Part shown: positions 1 to 7,012 of the stretch, one piece after another
Position numbering within the stretch: position 1 is the first letter of the stretch
Layout: every line of letters starts with the position of its first letter
NCBI GenBank assembly: GCA_035560715.1
Contig: DATMYW010000034.1
Coordinates: 24,557 to 88,556 of the forward strand
From: JAAXTX01 sp035560715
GTDB taxonomy: Bacteria; Patescibacteriota; Minisyncoccia; Moranbacterales; UBA1568
DNA: 64,000 bases
Reading direction: 5' to 3'
Translations under genes and position numbers: made by a program
Notes under the pieces: model-generated
Seen by the model: the letters and a program-made list of their open reading frames with translations, nothing else
Databases searched by the model: none
What the model was told of the DNA's origin: nothing

Positions 1-3
1 TCG

Positions 4-501
4 ATGACGGCGATGTCCAGGATAATCATTGTCGATGCGGAAGACGCCATTATCGGCCACAAGGAACGCGGCACATTGAACCGAGATGATATTTATCGTG
101 TCTCGGCATTGTGGATTACGAATTCGAAAGGCGAAAGCCTGCTCGCGCAGCGATCGTTCTCAAAGAAGCACAGTCCTGGAATGTGGGGTCCGGCCGTCGC
201 GGGAACCAATGACGAAGGTGAGTCATACGACGCGAATATCGTGAAAGAGGCGGAGGAGGAGTTGGGCATATCCGACGTTCCGTTCATTCGAAGGGGAAAA
301 ATGCGTCATCGCGGCGAACATGAGTATTTCCTTCAGTGGTATTCGGCGGTAATCGACGAGCCTGAATGGCATTTCATCATCCAGGAGGACGAAGTCGAAC
401 GAATCAAATGGTTTTCGCCCGAGGAGTTGAAAATCGCGATCGTCGGACATCCCGAGGATTTCATATCGGGAATGGAAATGTACATCGAGAGGTTCGTGTG
501 A
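4..501 (+). CDS. NUDIX hydrolase
   Basis: A 165-residue NUDIX-fold protein, expected to cleave a nucleoside diphosphate linked to another group X. The Nudix box is readable at about residues 68-90: a Gly, then TNDEG, Glu, seven residues, then KEAEEELGI. It matches GX5EX7REUXEEXGU except that Lys replaces the usual Arg. The length and the N-terminal 'DAEDAIIGHKERG' opening resemble the IPP-isomerase-like and YfcD-like NUDIX branch, so an isomerase-type function is possible, but substrate cannot be read from sequence. ATG at 4 is used; ATG at 13 is an alternative because upstream sequence is outside the window. It overlaps the next gene by the four bases GTGA, implying translational coupling. 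Confidence 0.85.
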   Translation: MTAMSRIIIVDAEDAIIGHKERGTLNRDDIYRVSALWITNSKGESLLAQRSFSKKHSPGMWGPAVAGTNDEGESYDANIVKEAEEELGISDVPFIRRGKMRHRGEHEYFLQWYSAVIDEPEWHFIIQEDEVERIKWFSPEELKIAIVGHPEDFISGMEMYIERFV

Positions 502-890
502 TTGGCAAATATGAGAACCCTATGAAGAACTATGACTCGTGGATGAAGGGATTCATGGAGGGATGGAAGAACCGGGATGTCGAGGCGGTCATGGCGACGA
601 TCGCCGGGAACTGCGCCTATTATGAGACTGTTTTCGACGAACCGTGTCCGGATATCGATGCTATTCGCGGACTCTGGAAAGTTGTTCCGGAGAATCAGAA
701 AGACATAGAGTATTCATACGAGATTCTTGCGGAGAACGAGGAATACGGTATCTTTCATTTCCAGCTGGCAAGAACGGTTCTGCCCGAGGGGAACCGGGTG
801 GAGATGGACGGCATCTTCCAGATATCCGTTGATGAGGCGGGGCGGTGCATCTATTTCAGGCAATGGCGTTCCGTTCGGGAAATCCGATAA
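498..890 (+). CDS. SnoaL/NTF2-like fold protein
   Basis: About 130 residues with the pattern of the SnoaL/NTF2-like cone fold: an N-terminal helix 'WMKGFMEGWKNRDVEAVMATI', then strands ending in 'EMDGIFQISVDEAGRCIYFRQW'. Family members include small polyketide cyclases, isomerases and many proteins of unknown role; no catalytic residue can be assigned. GTG at 498 is chosen because it overlaps the NUDIX stop as GTGA and follows a GAGAGG purine run. ATG at 522 is equally possible and would remove eight residues. The pair with the NUDIX gene forms a two-gene operon as far as the window shows. Confidence 0.7.
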   Translation: MIGKYENPMKNYDSWMKGFMEGWKNRDVEAVMATIAGNCAYYETVFDEPCPDIDAIRGLWKVVPENQKDIEYSYEILAENEEYGIFHFQLARTVLPEGNRVEMDGIFQISVDEAGRCIYFRQWRSVREIR

Positions 891-1087
891 TATTCCGCGA
901 ATGAAAATGAACGGAAACCCCTGGCAGACCCCGGGCTATTTTCTGTTTACCGAGATTTGTTTGAATGTGTAGAACATGAAACGGCTCGAGCAGCCGATCA
1001 TCCGTTAGAGACTTTCTCTGTGGGATGAGACTTCGAAAAACATGCACATCCCATTCAGGTTCTGAGACAAAAGCATGAGGCATCCGG

Positions 1088-1130
1088 AGTTACATCTGAT
1101 ACGCTGTCGCATATCAGATGTAACTTTATC
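1088..1130 (+). terminator. Convergent intrinsic terminator
   Basis: A perfect 14-bp inverted repeat (1088-1101 with 1112-1125, arm AGTTACATCTGATA) and a 10-nt loop are followed by TTTATC on the plus strand. It lies between the convergent 498-890 gene and trpB, so it probably stops transcripts from either side. The U-tract is short and the stem AT-rich, so strength is uncertain. Confidence 0.6.
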
Positions 1131-1152
1131 GGGGATGGGATTTTGAGAAGAA

Positions 1153-2382
1153 TCAGTTCAGGTTCATCCGATCGGCGACGTAGTCGATGTCCTTATCTCC
1201 ACGACCCGAGAGATTGACGAGGAGTATCGCGTCCTTGTCCATGTCCGGAGCGATCTTGATCGCATGGGCGACGGCGTGAGCGCTTTCAAGGGCGGGGATG
1301 ATGCCTTCCGTCTTCGAAAGGACGGAGAACGCCTCGAGCGCTTCCTTGTCGTTTGCGGTCGCATAGGTGACGCGGCCGGTATCCTTGAGATGGGCGTGCT
1401 CGGGTCCGACGCCCGGGTAGTCGAGTCCGGAGGCGACGGAATGGACCGGGTCCGGCACGCCATTGTCATCTTGGAGCAGGTACGTGAACATGCCATGGAT
1501 GGCGCCCGGCTTGCCGAATGTCAGTGTCGCGGCATGATCGCCCTTTTTAAAGCTTCTGCCGGCCGGCTCGACGCCGATCATGTCGACGGCGTCATTCAGG
1601 AATGCGCTGAAAAGGCCTAGGGCGTTCGACCCGCCGCCGACACAGGCTACAAGCACATCCGGGAGTCTTCCCTCGCGTTCGAGTATCTGCCGACGCGCTT
1701 CTTCGCCGACTATCGACTGGAAGTCGCGCACCATCATCGGGTACGGATGCGGTCCGACGACGGAACCGATTCCGAAGAACGTGTGATCGTGATCGGCAAT
1801 GAACGCCCCAAAGGCACTATCGACGGCGTCTTTGAGGCACCGTCCGCCGGATCCGACCGCTACGACGTTCGCGCCGAGCATACGCATGCGTAGCACGTTC
1901 GGATGCTGCTTTTCGATGTCGATCGCACCCATATGGATCTCACACTCGAGACCGACGAGTGCGGCCGCGGTCGCAAGAGCGACACCGTGTTGGCCGGCGC
2001 CGGTTTCAGCGAGAAGTTTCGTCTTCCCCATCCGTTTCGCGAGGAGCGCCTCGCCGAGCGTGTGATTGATCTTGTGTGCCCCGGTATGGTTCAGATCTTC
2101 ACGTTTCAGATAGATTTTGGCACCTCCGAGCTTTTCCGTCAGACGCTTCGCGAAGAATATCGGGGAGGGGCGTCCGACATACTCCGCGAGAAGACGTCGG
2201 TATTCGTCCATGAAGGCTGGGTCTTTGCGCGCCTCCTCGTATGCGCCGGTAACTTCGTCGAGCACCGGACCGAGTTCAGGCGGTACGAGGCGTCCTCCGT
2301 ATTCGCCGAAATAGCCTTGGTTGTCGGGAAGTTTTCCGAGTACCGTTATGACCGTTTTGCCGGAAAATAATGAAGGGGTCAT
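1153..2382 (-). CDS. trpB: Tryptophan synthase beta chain
   Basis: The PLP enzyme that joins indole and L-serine to make L-tryptophan. The 409-residue length fits TrpB1. The N-terminal signature 'GYFGEYGGR' is followed by the PLP lysine motif 'NHTGAHKINH' (Lys about 104), the catalytic Glu in 'AETGAGQHG' (about 126) and the phosphate-binding 'GGGSNA'. ATG at 2382 is chosen; the reading frame stays open to 2517, but that would run into the attenuator terminator. There is no obvious Shine-Dalgarno. No trpA or other trp gene is in the window, so it may work in indole salvage or with a distant trpA. A trp-type attenuator and strong promoter lie directly upstream (2521-2678). Confidence 0.96.
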   Translation of the reverse strand: MTPSLFSGKTVITVLGKLPDNQGYFGEYGGRLVPPELGPVLDEVTGAYEEARKDPAFMDEYRRLLAEYVGRPSPIFFAKRLTEKLGGAKIYLKREDLNHTGAHKINHTLGEALLAKRMGKTKLLAETGAGQHGVALATAAALVGLECEIHMGAIDIEKQHPNVLRMRMLGANVVAVGSGGRCLKDAVDSAFGAFIADHDHTFFGIGSVVGPHPYPMMVRDFQSIVGEEARRQILEREGRLPDVLVACVGGGSNALGLFSAFLNDAVDMIGVEPAGRSFKKGDHAATLTFGKPGAIHGMFTYLLQDDNGVPDPVHSVASGLDYPGVGPEHAHLKDTGRVTYATANDKEALEAFSVLSKTEGIIPALESAHAVAHAIKIAPDMDKDAILLVNLSGRGDKDIDYVADRMNLN

Positions 2383-2520
2383 AGGGATTGAATGTGAATG
2401 ATAGAAGTGACATCCGCGAGGGCTTCGCGGATCAAACGTATGTGCGTCGCCAGGAAAAGGTCGAGGCGCCCCGGAAAAGGAAGTGATCGTTCGAAGACAT
2501 AGGATGGGGAATGACACATT

Positions 2521-2550
2521 GAAAAACCGCCTGTTACGGAACAGGCGGTT
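2521..2550 (-). terminator. trp attenuator terminator (3:4 hairpin)
   Basis: On the minus strand an 11-bp perfect stem (arm AACCGCCTGTT, 2550-2540 as read on that strand with 2535-2525) and a 4-nt loop run directly into TTTTTC. It sits between the leader peptide and trpB. Its 5' arm can instead pair with 2577-2587, giving an antiterminator. Confidence 0.9.
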
Positions 2551-2598
2551 CGGGTACGAAGGGTCACACGAAAATCACCGCCTGTTCTGAGAGGCGGT
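2539..2598 (-). promoter_or_regulatory. trp attenuator alternative stems (1:2 and 2:3)
   Basis: On the minus strand, segment 1 (ACCGCCT, 2598-2592) pairs with segment 2 (AGGCGGT, 2583-2577), a 7-bp pause stem. Segment 2 extended (GAACAGGCGGT, 2587-2577) is fully complementary over 11 bp to segment 3 (ACCGCCTGTTC, 2549-2539), the antiterminator. Segment 3 is also the first arm of the terminator. Segment 1 begins at the base after the two Trp codons, so a ribosome stalled there would cover it and favour antitermination. This is the classical layout of trp transcription attenuation. Confidence 0.9.
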
Positions 2599-2640
2599 CC
2601 ACCACGCGAGCTGCATCGATCGGTTCGGTGTGATGTGCAT
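2575..2640 (-). CDS. trpL: trp leader peptide with tandem Trp codons
   Basis: A 21-codon open reading frame begins with ATG at 2640 and stops with TGA at 2575. It contains adjacent Trp codons TGG TGG (2604-2599) in the stretch MQLAWWTA. The stop lies inside the segment 1:2 hairpin, as in enterobacterial trp leaders. Predicted +1 (about 2643) is only about 3 nt before the ATG, so the peptide would be translated from a leaderless or near-leaderless end; there is no Shine-Dalgarno. Its role would be to sense charged tRNA-Trp and set terminator read-through into trpB. Confidence 0.88.
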   Translation of the reverse strand: MHITPNRSMQLAWWTASQNRR

Positions 2641-2649
2641 ATCGTCCAC

Positions 2650-2678
2650 AGTATAGGTATGTGTGTCGAGGCTGTCAA
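2650..2678 (-). promoter_or_regulatory. Promoter of trpL-trpB
   Basis: The minus strand carries a perfect -35 TTGACA (2678-2673), a 17-nt spacer and -10 TATACT (2655-2650). Predicted start of transcription is near 2643. It feeds the leader peptide and trpB. Confidence 0.88.
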
Positions 2679-2704
2679 ACGGATGCCGTCTCCTGACGCG
2701 AAGT

Positions 2705-3298
2705 TCAGTCGAGGAATGACAGAATTATATCGGAAAGGGAGCTGTTTTCGAATATTCCCGAAGGTATGACCGGGTTATCGCCGAACTCGTCATGTCTGAT
2801 GCCTGAAAGCATGACGGTCCGCAGCCCCGATGATTTCCGAGAAAACATTTCGGAAACTGAACGGAAGAAATTTCCGAAGCGGTCTGCTGTCGACCGGATA
2901 TCGATGACATCACCCGGAGTATCGGGTGTCCGAAAGACGCCGCATAGGGATATCACCCTGAGCGGCAGAATCGTGCGACCTGCGGCGAGAAGCGCGATCA
3001 GGGTACCAATACTGCAGGATATGACGGATACGACTCCTTCGGTTGTGATCAGATCCGAAAGTCTTTTCGATGCCAGGTGGAGGGATTTCGATGTCACGCT
3101 CCCGTTCCATTCGAAGCGGATGACCTCGTAGCCGCGCTGCCGCAAGGCGGGTATCCATGCTTCCTCCGAACCGGAGTAATCGGGGATGACGTTGAACAGT
3201 CCGTAGAGTCGCACGATGCCTTTCTGGACGAAGGGATTCGACGACCTGAGATACCTCGCGCCGGGAACGACGACGATGACGCGTCGTTGATCGCTCAT
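2705..3298 (-). CDS. Small alpha/beta-hydrolase-fold protein
   Basis: About 197 residues resembling short alpha/beta hydrolases of the RBBP9/YdeN type. It starts with a hydrophobic strand 'RRVIVVVPGARY', has a 'PDYSGSEEAWIPALRQRGYEV' segment typical of the first helix, and a nucleophile-elbow-like 'SCSIGT' that stands where GxSxG is expected. A His in 'GIRHDEFGDN' could serve as the general base region. Substrate is unknown. ATG at 3298 is preferred over 3307 because it overlaps the stop of the upstream HIT-like gene as ATGA. Last gene of a three-gene minus-strand operon. Confidence 0.6.
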   Translation of the reverse strand: MSDQRRVIVVVPGARYLRSSNPFVQKGIVRLYGLFNVIPDYSGSEEAWIPALRQRGYEVIRFEWNGSVTSKSLHLASKRLSDLITTEGVVSVISCSIGTLIALLAAGRTILPLRVISLCGVFRTPDTPGDVIDIRSTADRFGNFFRSVSEMFSRKSSGLRTVMLSGIRHDEFGDNPVIPSGIFENSSLSDIILSFLD

Positions 3299-3735
3299 AG
3301 TCCCCATGCGGTGTCGGAAAACCGCTCTCCCGAAAACAGGTGGTCGAGTGTCACCCGGATGCGGCGGATATCATCGGCGTCGAGCGGCATATATCCGTCC
3401 TTGTGTCCCGGAGCGAACGGCTCGCCGTATTGTTGCATGACGGCGTCCTTCGCGCGGCCATAGAGGTGGATGTGGAGCGACGGTTTCCAATTGCCGTTGT
3501 CCTGGTAGTTGATGCGGCCGATTTCGACTCCGATCTCCGCCATCGCGGCTTTCAACGCTTCTCCGGAGGCGATCGTCAGTCGCATGAGCTCGATTGCCTG
3601 GCGCGGGGTGAGGAACGTGCGATCCTCGACCGGGACTTTCGGGCTTATTTTCATATGCCCTCCCTCGAGTCGGTCGATCTCCGGCGTCTCATGGGATTCG
3701 AGAACGAAGTCGCCGGTTTCGTAGATGATGGCCAT
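3295..3735 (-). CDS. HIT-like domain protein
   Basis: 146 residues. Near residues 85-95 it shows 'SLHIHLYGRAKD', a variant of the HIT motif HxHxH in which the central His (the usual nucleophile) remains but the third His is Tyr. HIT proteins hydrolyse or transfer nucleotides from dinucleotides and nucleotide conjugates. The long N-terminal part 'FVLESHETPEIDRLEGGHMKISPK' is typical of protein families that bind a nucleotide before the HIT strand. It lies between DNPH1-like and hydrolase genes in one operon, with a 21-nt gap upstream and ATGA coupling downstream, which fits a nucleotide-metabolism role. Confidence 0.72.
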   Translation of the reverse strand: MAIIYETGDFVLESHETPEIDRLEGGHMKISPKVPVEDRTFLTPRQAIELMRLTIASGEALKAAMAEIGVEIGRINYQDNGNWKPSLHIHLYGRAKDAVMQQYGEPFAPGHKDGYMPLDADDIRRIRVTLDHLFSGERFSDTAWGL

Positions 3736-3756
3736 ACGTTCTTACGGAGAAAGTGT

Positions 3757-4119
3757 TTAATAGCTACGGAGGATATCGTCGATCGCGGCAAGCATCGATT
3801 CTTGGGAATCATATTCGCGAAATACGCGTGTCAGTCTCTTCAGTGACGAGGAAGGGGCGGTGCCGGACCGGTGAATACATGCGATCGGTATGCCGGCAGC
3901 CTCAGCTCGCCCGAGCTCGATGCCGACGCCGGTTGCCGGTACCGAGACGTCCGCTACCACTAACTGACAGCTCGGGATAACCGCCCTGGAGTCCTCGTTT
4001 ATCCCGTTTTCATGCGGAAAAACGAAGACAGGGCCGTCCTCCGGGAAATGTTGCCGGATGGGGCGATAAAGTTCGTTTACGTAATCGAAAGACCTCGAAT
4101 GGCAGACGTATATTCGCAT
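3757..4119 (-). CDS. DNPH1/RCL-like nucleotide N-glycosidase
   Basis: 120 residues of the nucleoside 2-deoxyribosyltransferase-like fold. 'MRIYVCHSRSFDYVNELY' forms the first strand and helix. 'VVADVSVPATGVGIELGRA' matches the DNPH1/RCL signature, with the catalytic Glu at about 68. Relatives hydrolyse the N-glycosidic bond of deoxynucleoside 5'-monophosphates, often to remove modified nucleotides. The start at 4119 gives the family-typical N-terminus; the frame stays open to 4215. A TTGTCA/TATAAT promoter lies upstream. First gene of the operon with the HIT-like and hydrolase genes. Confidence 0.78.
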   Translation of the reverse strand: MRIYVCHSRSFDYVNELYRPIRQHFPEDGPVFVFPHENGINEDSRAVIPSCQLVVADVSVPATGVGIELGRAEAAGIPIACIHRSGTAPSSSLKRLTRVFREYDSQESMLAAIDDILRSY

Positions 4120-4186
4120 ATGATCGGAAAGTATCCCCCTTTCTGAAATCTCAGGTCCCTGGTACCATAGAGAGTGAAACGGCTTC

Positions 4187-4215
4187 ATTATAGCCCGTAA
4201 TCGCATAGGTGACAA
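4187..4215 (-). promoter_or_regulatory. Promoter of the DNPH1-HIT-hydrolase operon
   Basis: Minus-strand -35 TTGTCA (4215-4210), a 17-nt spacer and a perfect -10 TATAAT (4192-4187). Predicted +1 is near 4180, about 60 nt before the DNPH1-like start. It overlaps the 5' end of the divergent membrane-protein gene. Confidence 0.7.
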
Positions 4216-4220
4216 AACGT

Positions 4221-5183
4221 ATGGCCGTAATCGCGAAAGAATTGAGAAAGAAGGTCATTTTTGTGTTAAAAGCCGCGATGGCGGTCGCTCTGATCGTCCT
4301 TTTGGTCATCAAGGTGGACTGGACGAAGATCTGGTCCGAGGTGTCGGAAGCGTCACCGCTGTTGCTATTGGTCGCGACGCTGCTTTATGTCGCGGGACTG
4401 TTCATGTGTATCGAACGCTGGTGGCGCGCCGCCCACTACAAGAAGTTCGCCATGACGTTCTGGGATGCGGCAGAATTCTTTTTTGCCGGACTGTTCCTGA
4501 ACAATTTCCTGCCCTCGTTCTTCGGAGGTGACGCGTATCAAAGCTACATCCTCGGGAAATCCGAGCACCGGTATCCCGCCGCGATTTCGACCGTGATGTT
4601 CACGCGCTTCATCGGCCTGTGGGCCACGATATCCCTTTTTTTTACGTTCGGGCTGCTTGGTTGGAGTCGGGTGTTCACGAAACCCGTGTTCGAATGGTTC
4701 GGCATCGGATTGCTGTTCTTCCTGGTCGCGGACTTGGTCCTCGTCTTCGTGTACGCGCATCCACGGTTCAAGCGGTTCGTCGAATGGCTTCCCGAGAAGA
4801 TCAGGTGTTTCTTTTCCGAAATCGGAGGGTATGCGAAGTGGCCGTTCCTGCGGGAGAACTTCATTCTTTCGACGGCATTCGCGTTCGTCGGTGTCGGCAT
4901 GTTCAACCTGATGCTGTTCTTCGCGCTCGGTGAACGGGTTCCGATTTTTCCGTACCTGGCTACCGTATTTCTTATCAGTCTCGTCTCGAGCCTGCCGGTC
5001 TCAATCAACAATATCGGACTCAAGGAGTGGGCATACTTCACGTTTTTCCCGCTTATCGGTATCCGTCCCGAAGCGGCGCTCGCCGTAGCGTTGCTCGGGC
5101 GGTTCATACAGATCCTGATCAGTCTTGTCGGGGCACCGTTCTTCTTCAGGGAAAAAAAAGAATACGGAACCGATCGGGCATAA
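4221..5183 (+). CDS. Flippase-like LPG-synthase-TM family protein
   Basis: About 320 residues with roughly eight membrane segments, matching the lysylphosphatidylglycerol synthase TM-region family (UPF0104, AglD-like). Diagnostic stretches are 'CIERWWRAAHYK' after the second helix, 'FFAGLFLNNFLPSFFGGDAYQSY', 'SSLPVSINNIGLKEWAYFTFF' and a last helix 'LLGRFIQILISLVGAPFFF'. The mprF aminoacyltransferase domain is absent. Members are associated with lipid-linked sugar handling in archaea and bacteria, which fits the adjoining glycosyltransferase array. ATG at 4221 is used; GTG at 4209 in the same frame would add four residues. Confidence 0.85.
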   Translation: MAVIAKELRKKVIFVLKAAMAVALIVLLVIKVDWTKIWSEVSEASPLLLLVATLLYVAGLFMCIERWWRAAHYKKFAMTFWDAAEFFFAGLFLNNFLPSFFGGDAYQSYILGKSEHRYPAAISTVMFTRFIGLWATISLFFTFGLLGWSRVFTKPVFEWFGIGLLFFLVADLVLVFVYAHPRFKRFVEWLPEKIRCFFSEIGGYAKWPFLRENFILSTAFAFVGVGMFNLMLFFALGERVPIFPYLATVFLISLVSSLPVSINNIGLKEWAYFTFFPLIGIRPEAALAVALLGRFIQILISLVGAPFFFREKKEYGTDRA

Positions 5184-5240
5184 CCGATCGGTAATGCTTA
5201 TCCTGATGCGTACCGATTTCGAGTAAGATCGGAGTTCGGA

Positions 5241-6983
5241 TTATCGGTTCAGCCTGTTCCACGTAGGCAGGGCGAGTATGTGCTTCATCTCCTCGGTCGT
5301 TTCCATGGAATCTTCCGATTGTCTCTCCTGGGTCACGAAGAGCGGGTTCGGTTTGAAGAAATGTACCGTCAATGAGCCGAATTCACGCTTCCCTAAAGGT
5401 ATGAAATGGACGTTCGCCCTGGGTGTTTTTCCGGTCTGGAGGACGATGAAATAGTTTCCTTCGCGATACAGCGGCGAATCATGAGGTTCCGAGAAGTAGC
5501 GTATGCCGAGTCGCGACAGGTGATACCAGAAAGCCGGCTCGAACTCCGCGACTGAGGAAAGGTATACCGGATAGCCGTTTTCACTGGCGATCGAGGAGAT
5601 GTAGACCGCGATACGTTCCTGTTGCGATAGGGTGATGCGTGAGGTATTCGGAAACACGTCTTCCGTTTCAAGCGGAGAGGACGATGTCGAGTCGTCTTGG
5701 AGTCGATCGAAAACGGAAATGATTCCCGATATATTCGAGCCGATAAGCATGCCCGAAAAAAGAACGATCAGGACGAGACCGGCGGGTGAGTTTCGGAACG
5801 GCCTGTGCGATCGGATGGCGTCGAGAATGAGTCCGAAGAGCAGGAACGGTAGAGGGGAGACGAGCAGGAAAAACCGCGGATAGATACGATAGGTCCGGGC
5901 GAGTGAGAAGTAGTACGAAAAAGAAACGACGAACCACAATGAAAGGATGAGAATGACGTCCTTTTTCTTATCCTTCCGCTCCCGGAGAAGTCCGATGAGA
6001 AGCGTAGCGGCACCTGCCGTGAAAAAGACGATCGCTGACAGGTTCACGAACAGTTCCGAGAGCGTACGATGCCGCATCAAAGCGTCAAGAGTGACCACTT
6101 TTCGAGCATTGATTTCACCGAGTCCCGAAAGGAGGAAAAAATACGACGTTATATGGTGGTGTGCGTCGTCGATAAGTGCGGCAGTGGAATCGGCGGCGCC
6201 TCCTCCGATCGTTGACTTGGCGAACTTATTTACAAAAAATCCGACGTTTTCTCCATGTGTCACGATATCACTCGCAATCATAGGGGAATAGACGATCGCT
6301 ACGAGGATGAGTGCCGCGATCCAGGTCCTGAGAGGAAAACGGGGACGTTTGACGAGTAAAAAAATGACGATCACTGCCGGTACCGTAAAAAAGGCGTTGA
6401 AGTGAATCTGCGTGACGGCAGCGCCCGACAGGGCGGCGATCAGAAACCAGCGGTTCCGATGTCGTTCGCTCTCGTCTACGCATCTCAGGATGGCATAGAA
6501 GCAACCGAGGACGAGAAACGGCAGGACGTTCGGGCTCCAGGAGAAGCGAGCATACGAGACCGTATACAGTGACGTCGCGAACAGAGCGGTGACGGACAGG
6601 GAGACCGTCTTCGACAGCACCCTTCTGGAGAAAAAATAAACGAGGGGAATAGTGAGGATTGACGACACGAGGACGACCATGGCGTGGCCGGTCGGCGTAT
6701 TGCCGAACACCAGGGCCGAGAGATATTGAGCATAATAGAAAATCGGGCCGAGACGGAGCGCCCGCCCGCCGCCCGCGGTCGGACCCAGGAGCGGGAGGTT
6801 TCCGGGTCCGTTCGTTACCGCCCCGGAGACGATGTTGAAATCGTATGTCTGGTCGATCTCGAAATGAAGCCAATCATGGAAACGATAGGCTCGCAAAGTC
6901 ACTCCTATGCAGAGAATCATGAACAGCGCCAGGAGTTCCCACTTTCTGGATCGGGTCATCACGCTGATCTCGCGAAGATTCAT
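5241..6983 (-). CDS. GT-C glycosyltransferase, PMT/ArnT-like (paralogue A)
   Basis: 580 residues with about eleven hydrophobic segments. After the first helix comes 'LRAYRFHDWLHFEIDQTYDFNIV', the position where PMT/ArnT-type (GT39/GT83) enzymes hold the periplasmic acidic residues that contact the lipid-phosphate sugar donor. 'LGPIFYYAQYLSALVFG' and 'ARFSWSPNVLPF' are also shared with the genes at 9064, 13044, 14661 and 16241, so all five are paralogues. Unlike those four it lacks the Cys pair in the large central loop. The C-terminal 160 residues form a soluble outer domain. Probable role is transfer of a sugar from a polyprenyl-phosphate carrier to a surface acceptor. Confidence 0.8.
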   Translation of the reverse strand: MNLREISVMTRSRKWELLALFMILCIGVTLRAYRFHDWLHFEIDQTYDFNIVSGAVTNGPGNLPLLGPTAGGGRALRLGPIFYYAQYLSALVFGNTPTGHAMVVLVSSILTIPLVYFFSRRVLSKTVSLSVTALFATSLYTVSYARFSWSPNVLPFLVLGCFYAILRCVDESERHRNRWFLIAALSGAAVTQIHFNAFFTVPAVIVIFLLVKRPRFPLRTWIAALILVAIVYSPMIASDIVTHGENVGFFVNKFAKSTIGGGAADSTAALIDDAHHHITSYFFLLSGLGEINARKVVTLDALMRHRTLSELFVNLSAIVFFTAGAATLLIGLLRERKDKKKDVILILSLWFVVSFSYYFSLARTYRIYPRFFLLVSPLPFLLFGLILDAIRSHRPFRNSPAGLVLIVLFSGMLIGSNISGIISVFDRLQDDSTSSSPLETEDVFPNTSRITLSQQERIAVYISSIASENGYPVYLSSVAEFEPAFWYHLSRLGIRYFSEPHDSPLYREGNYFIVLQTGKTPRANVHFIPLGKREFGSLTVHFFKPNPLFVTQERQSEDSMETTEEMKHILALPTWNRLNR

Positions 6984-7012
6984 ACGTCATCGATGAAGCG
7001 TGTACTGTCCGG

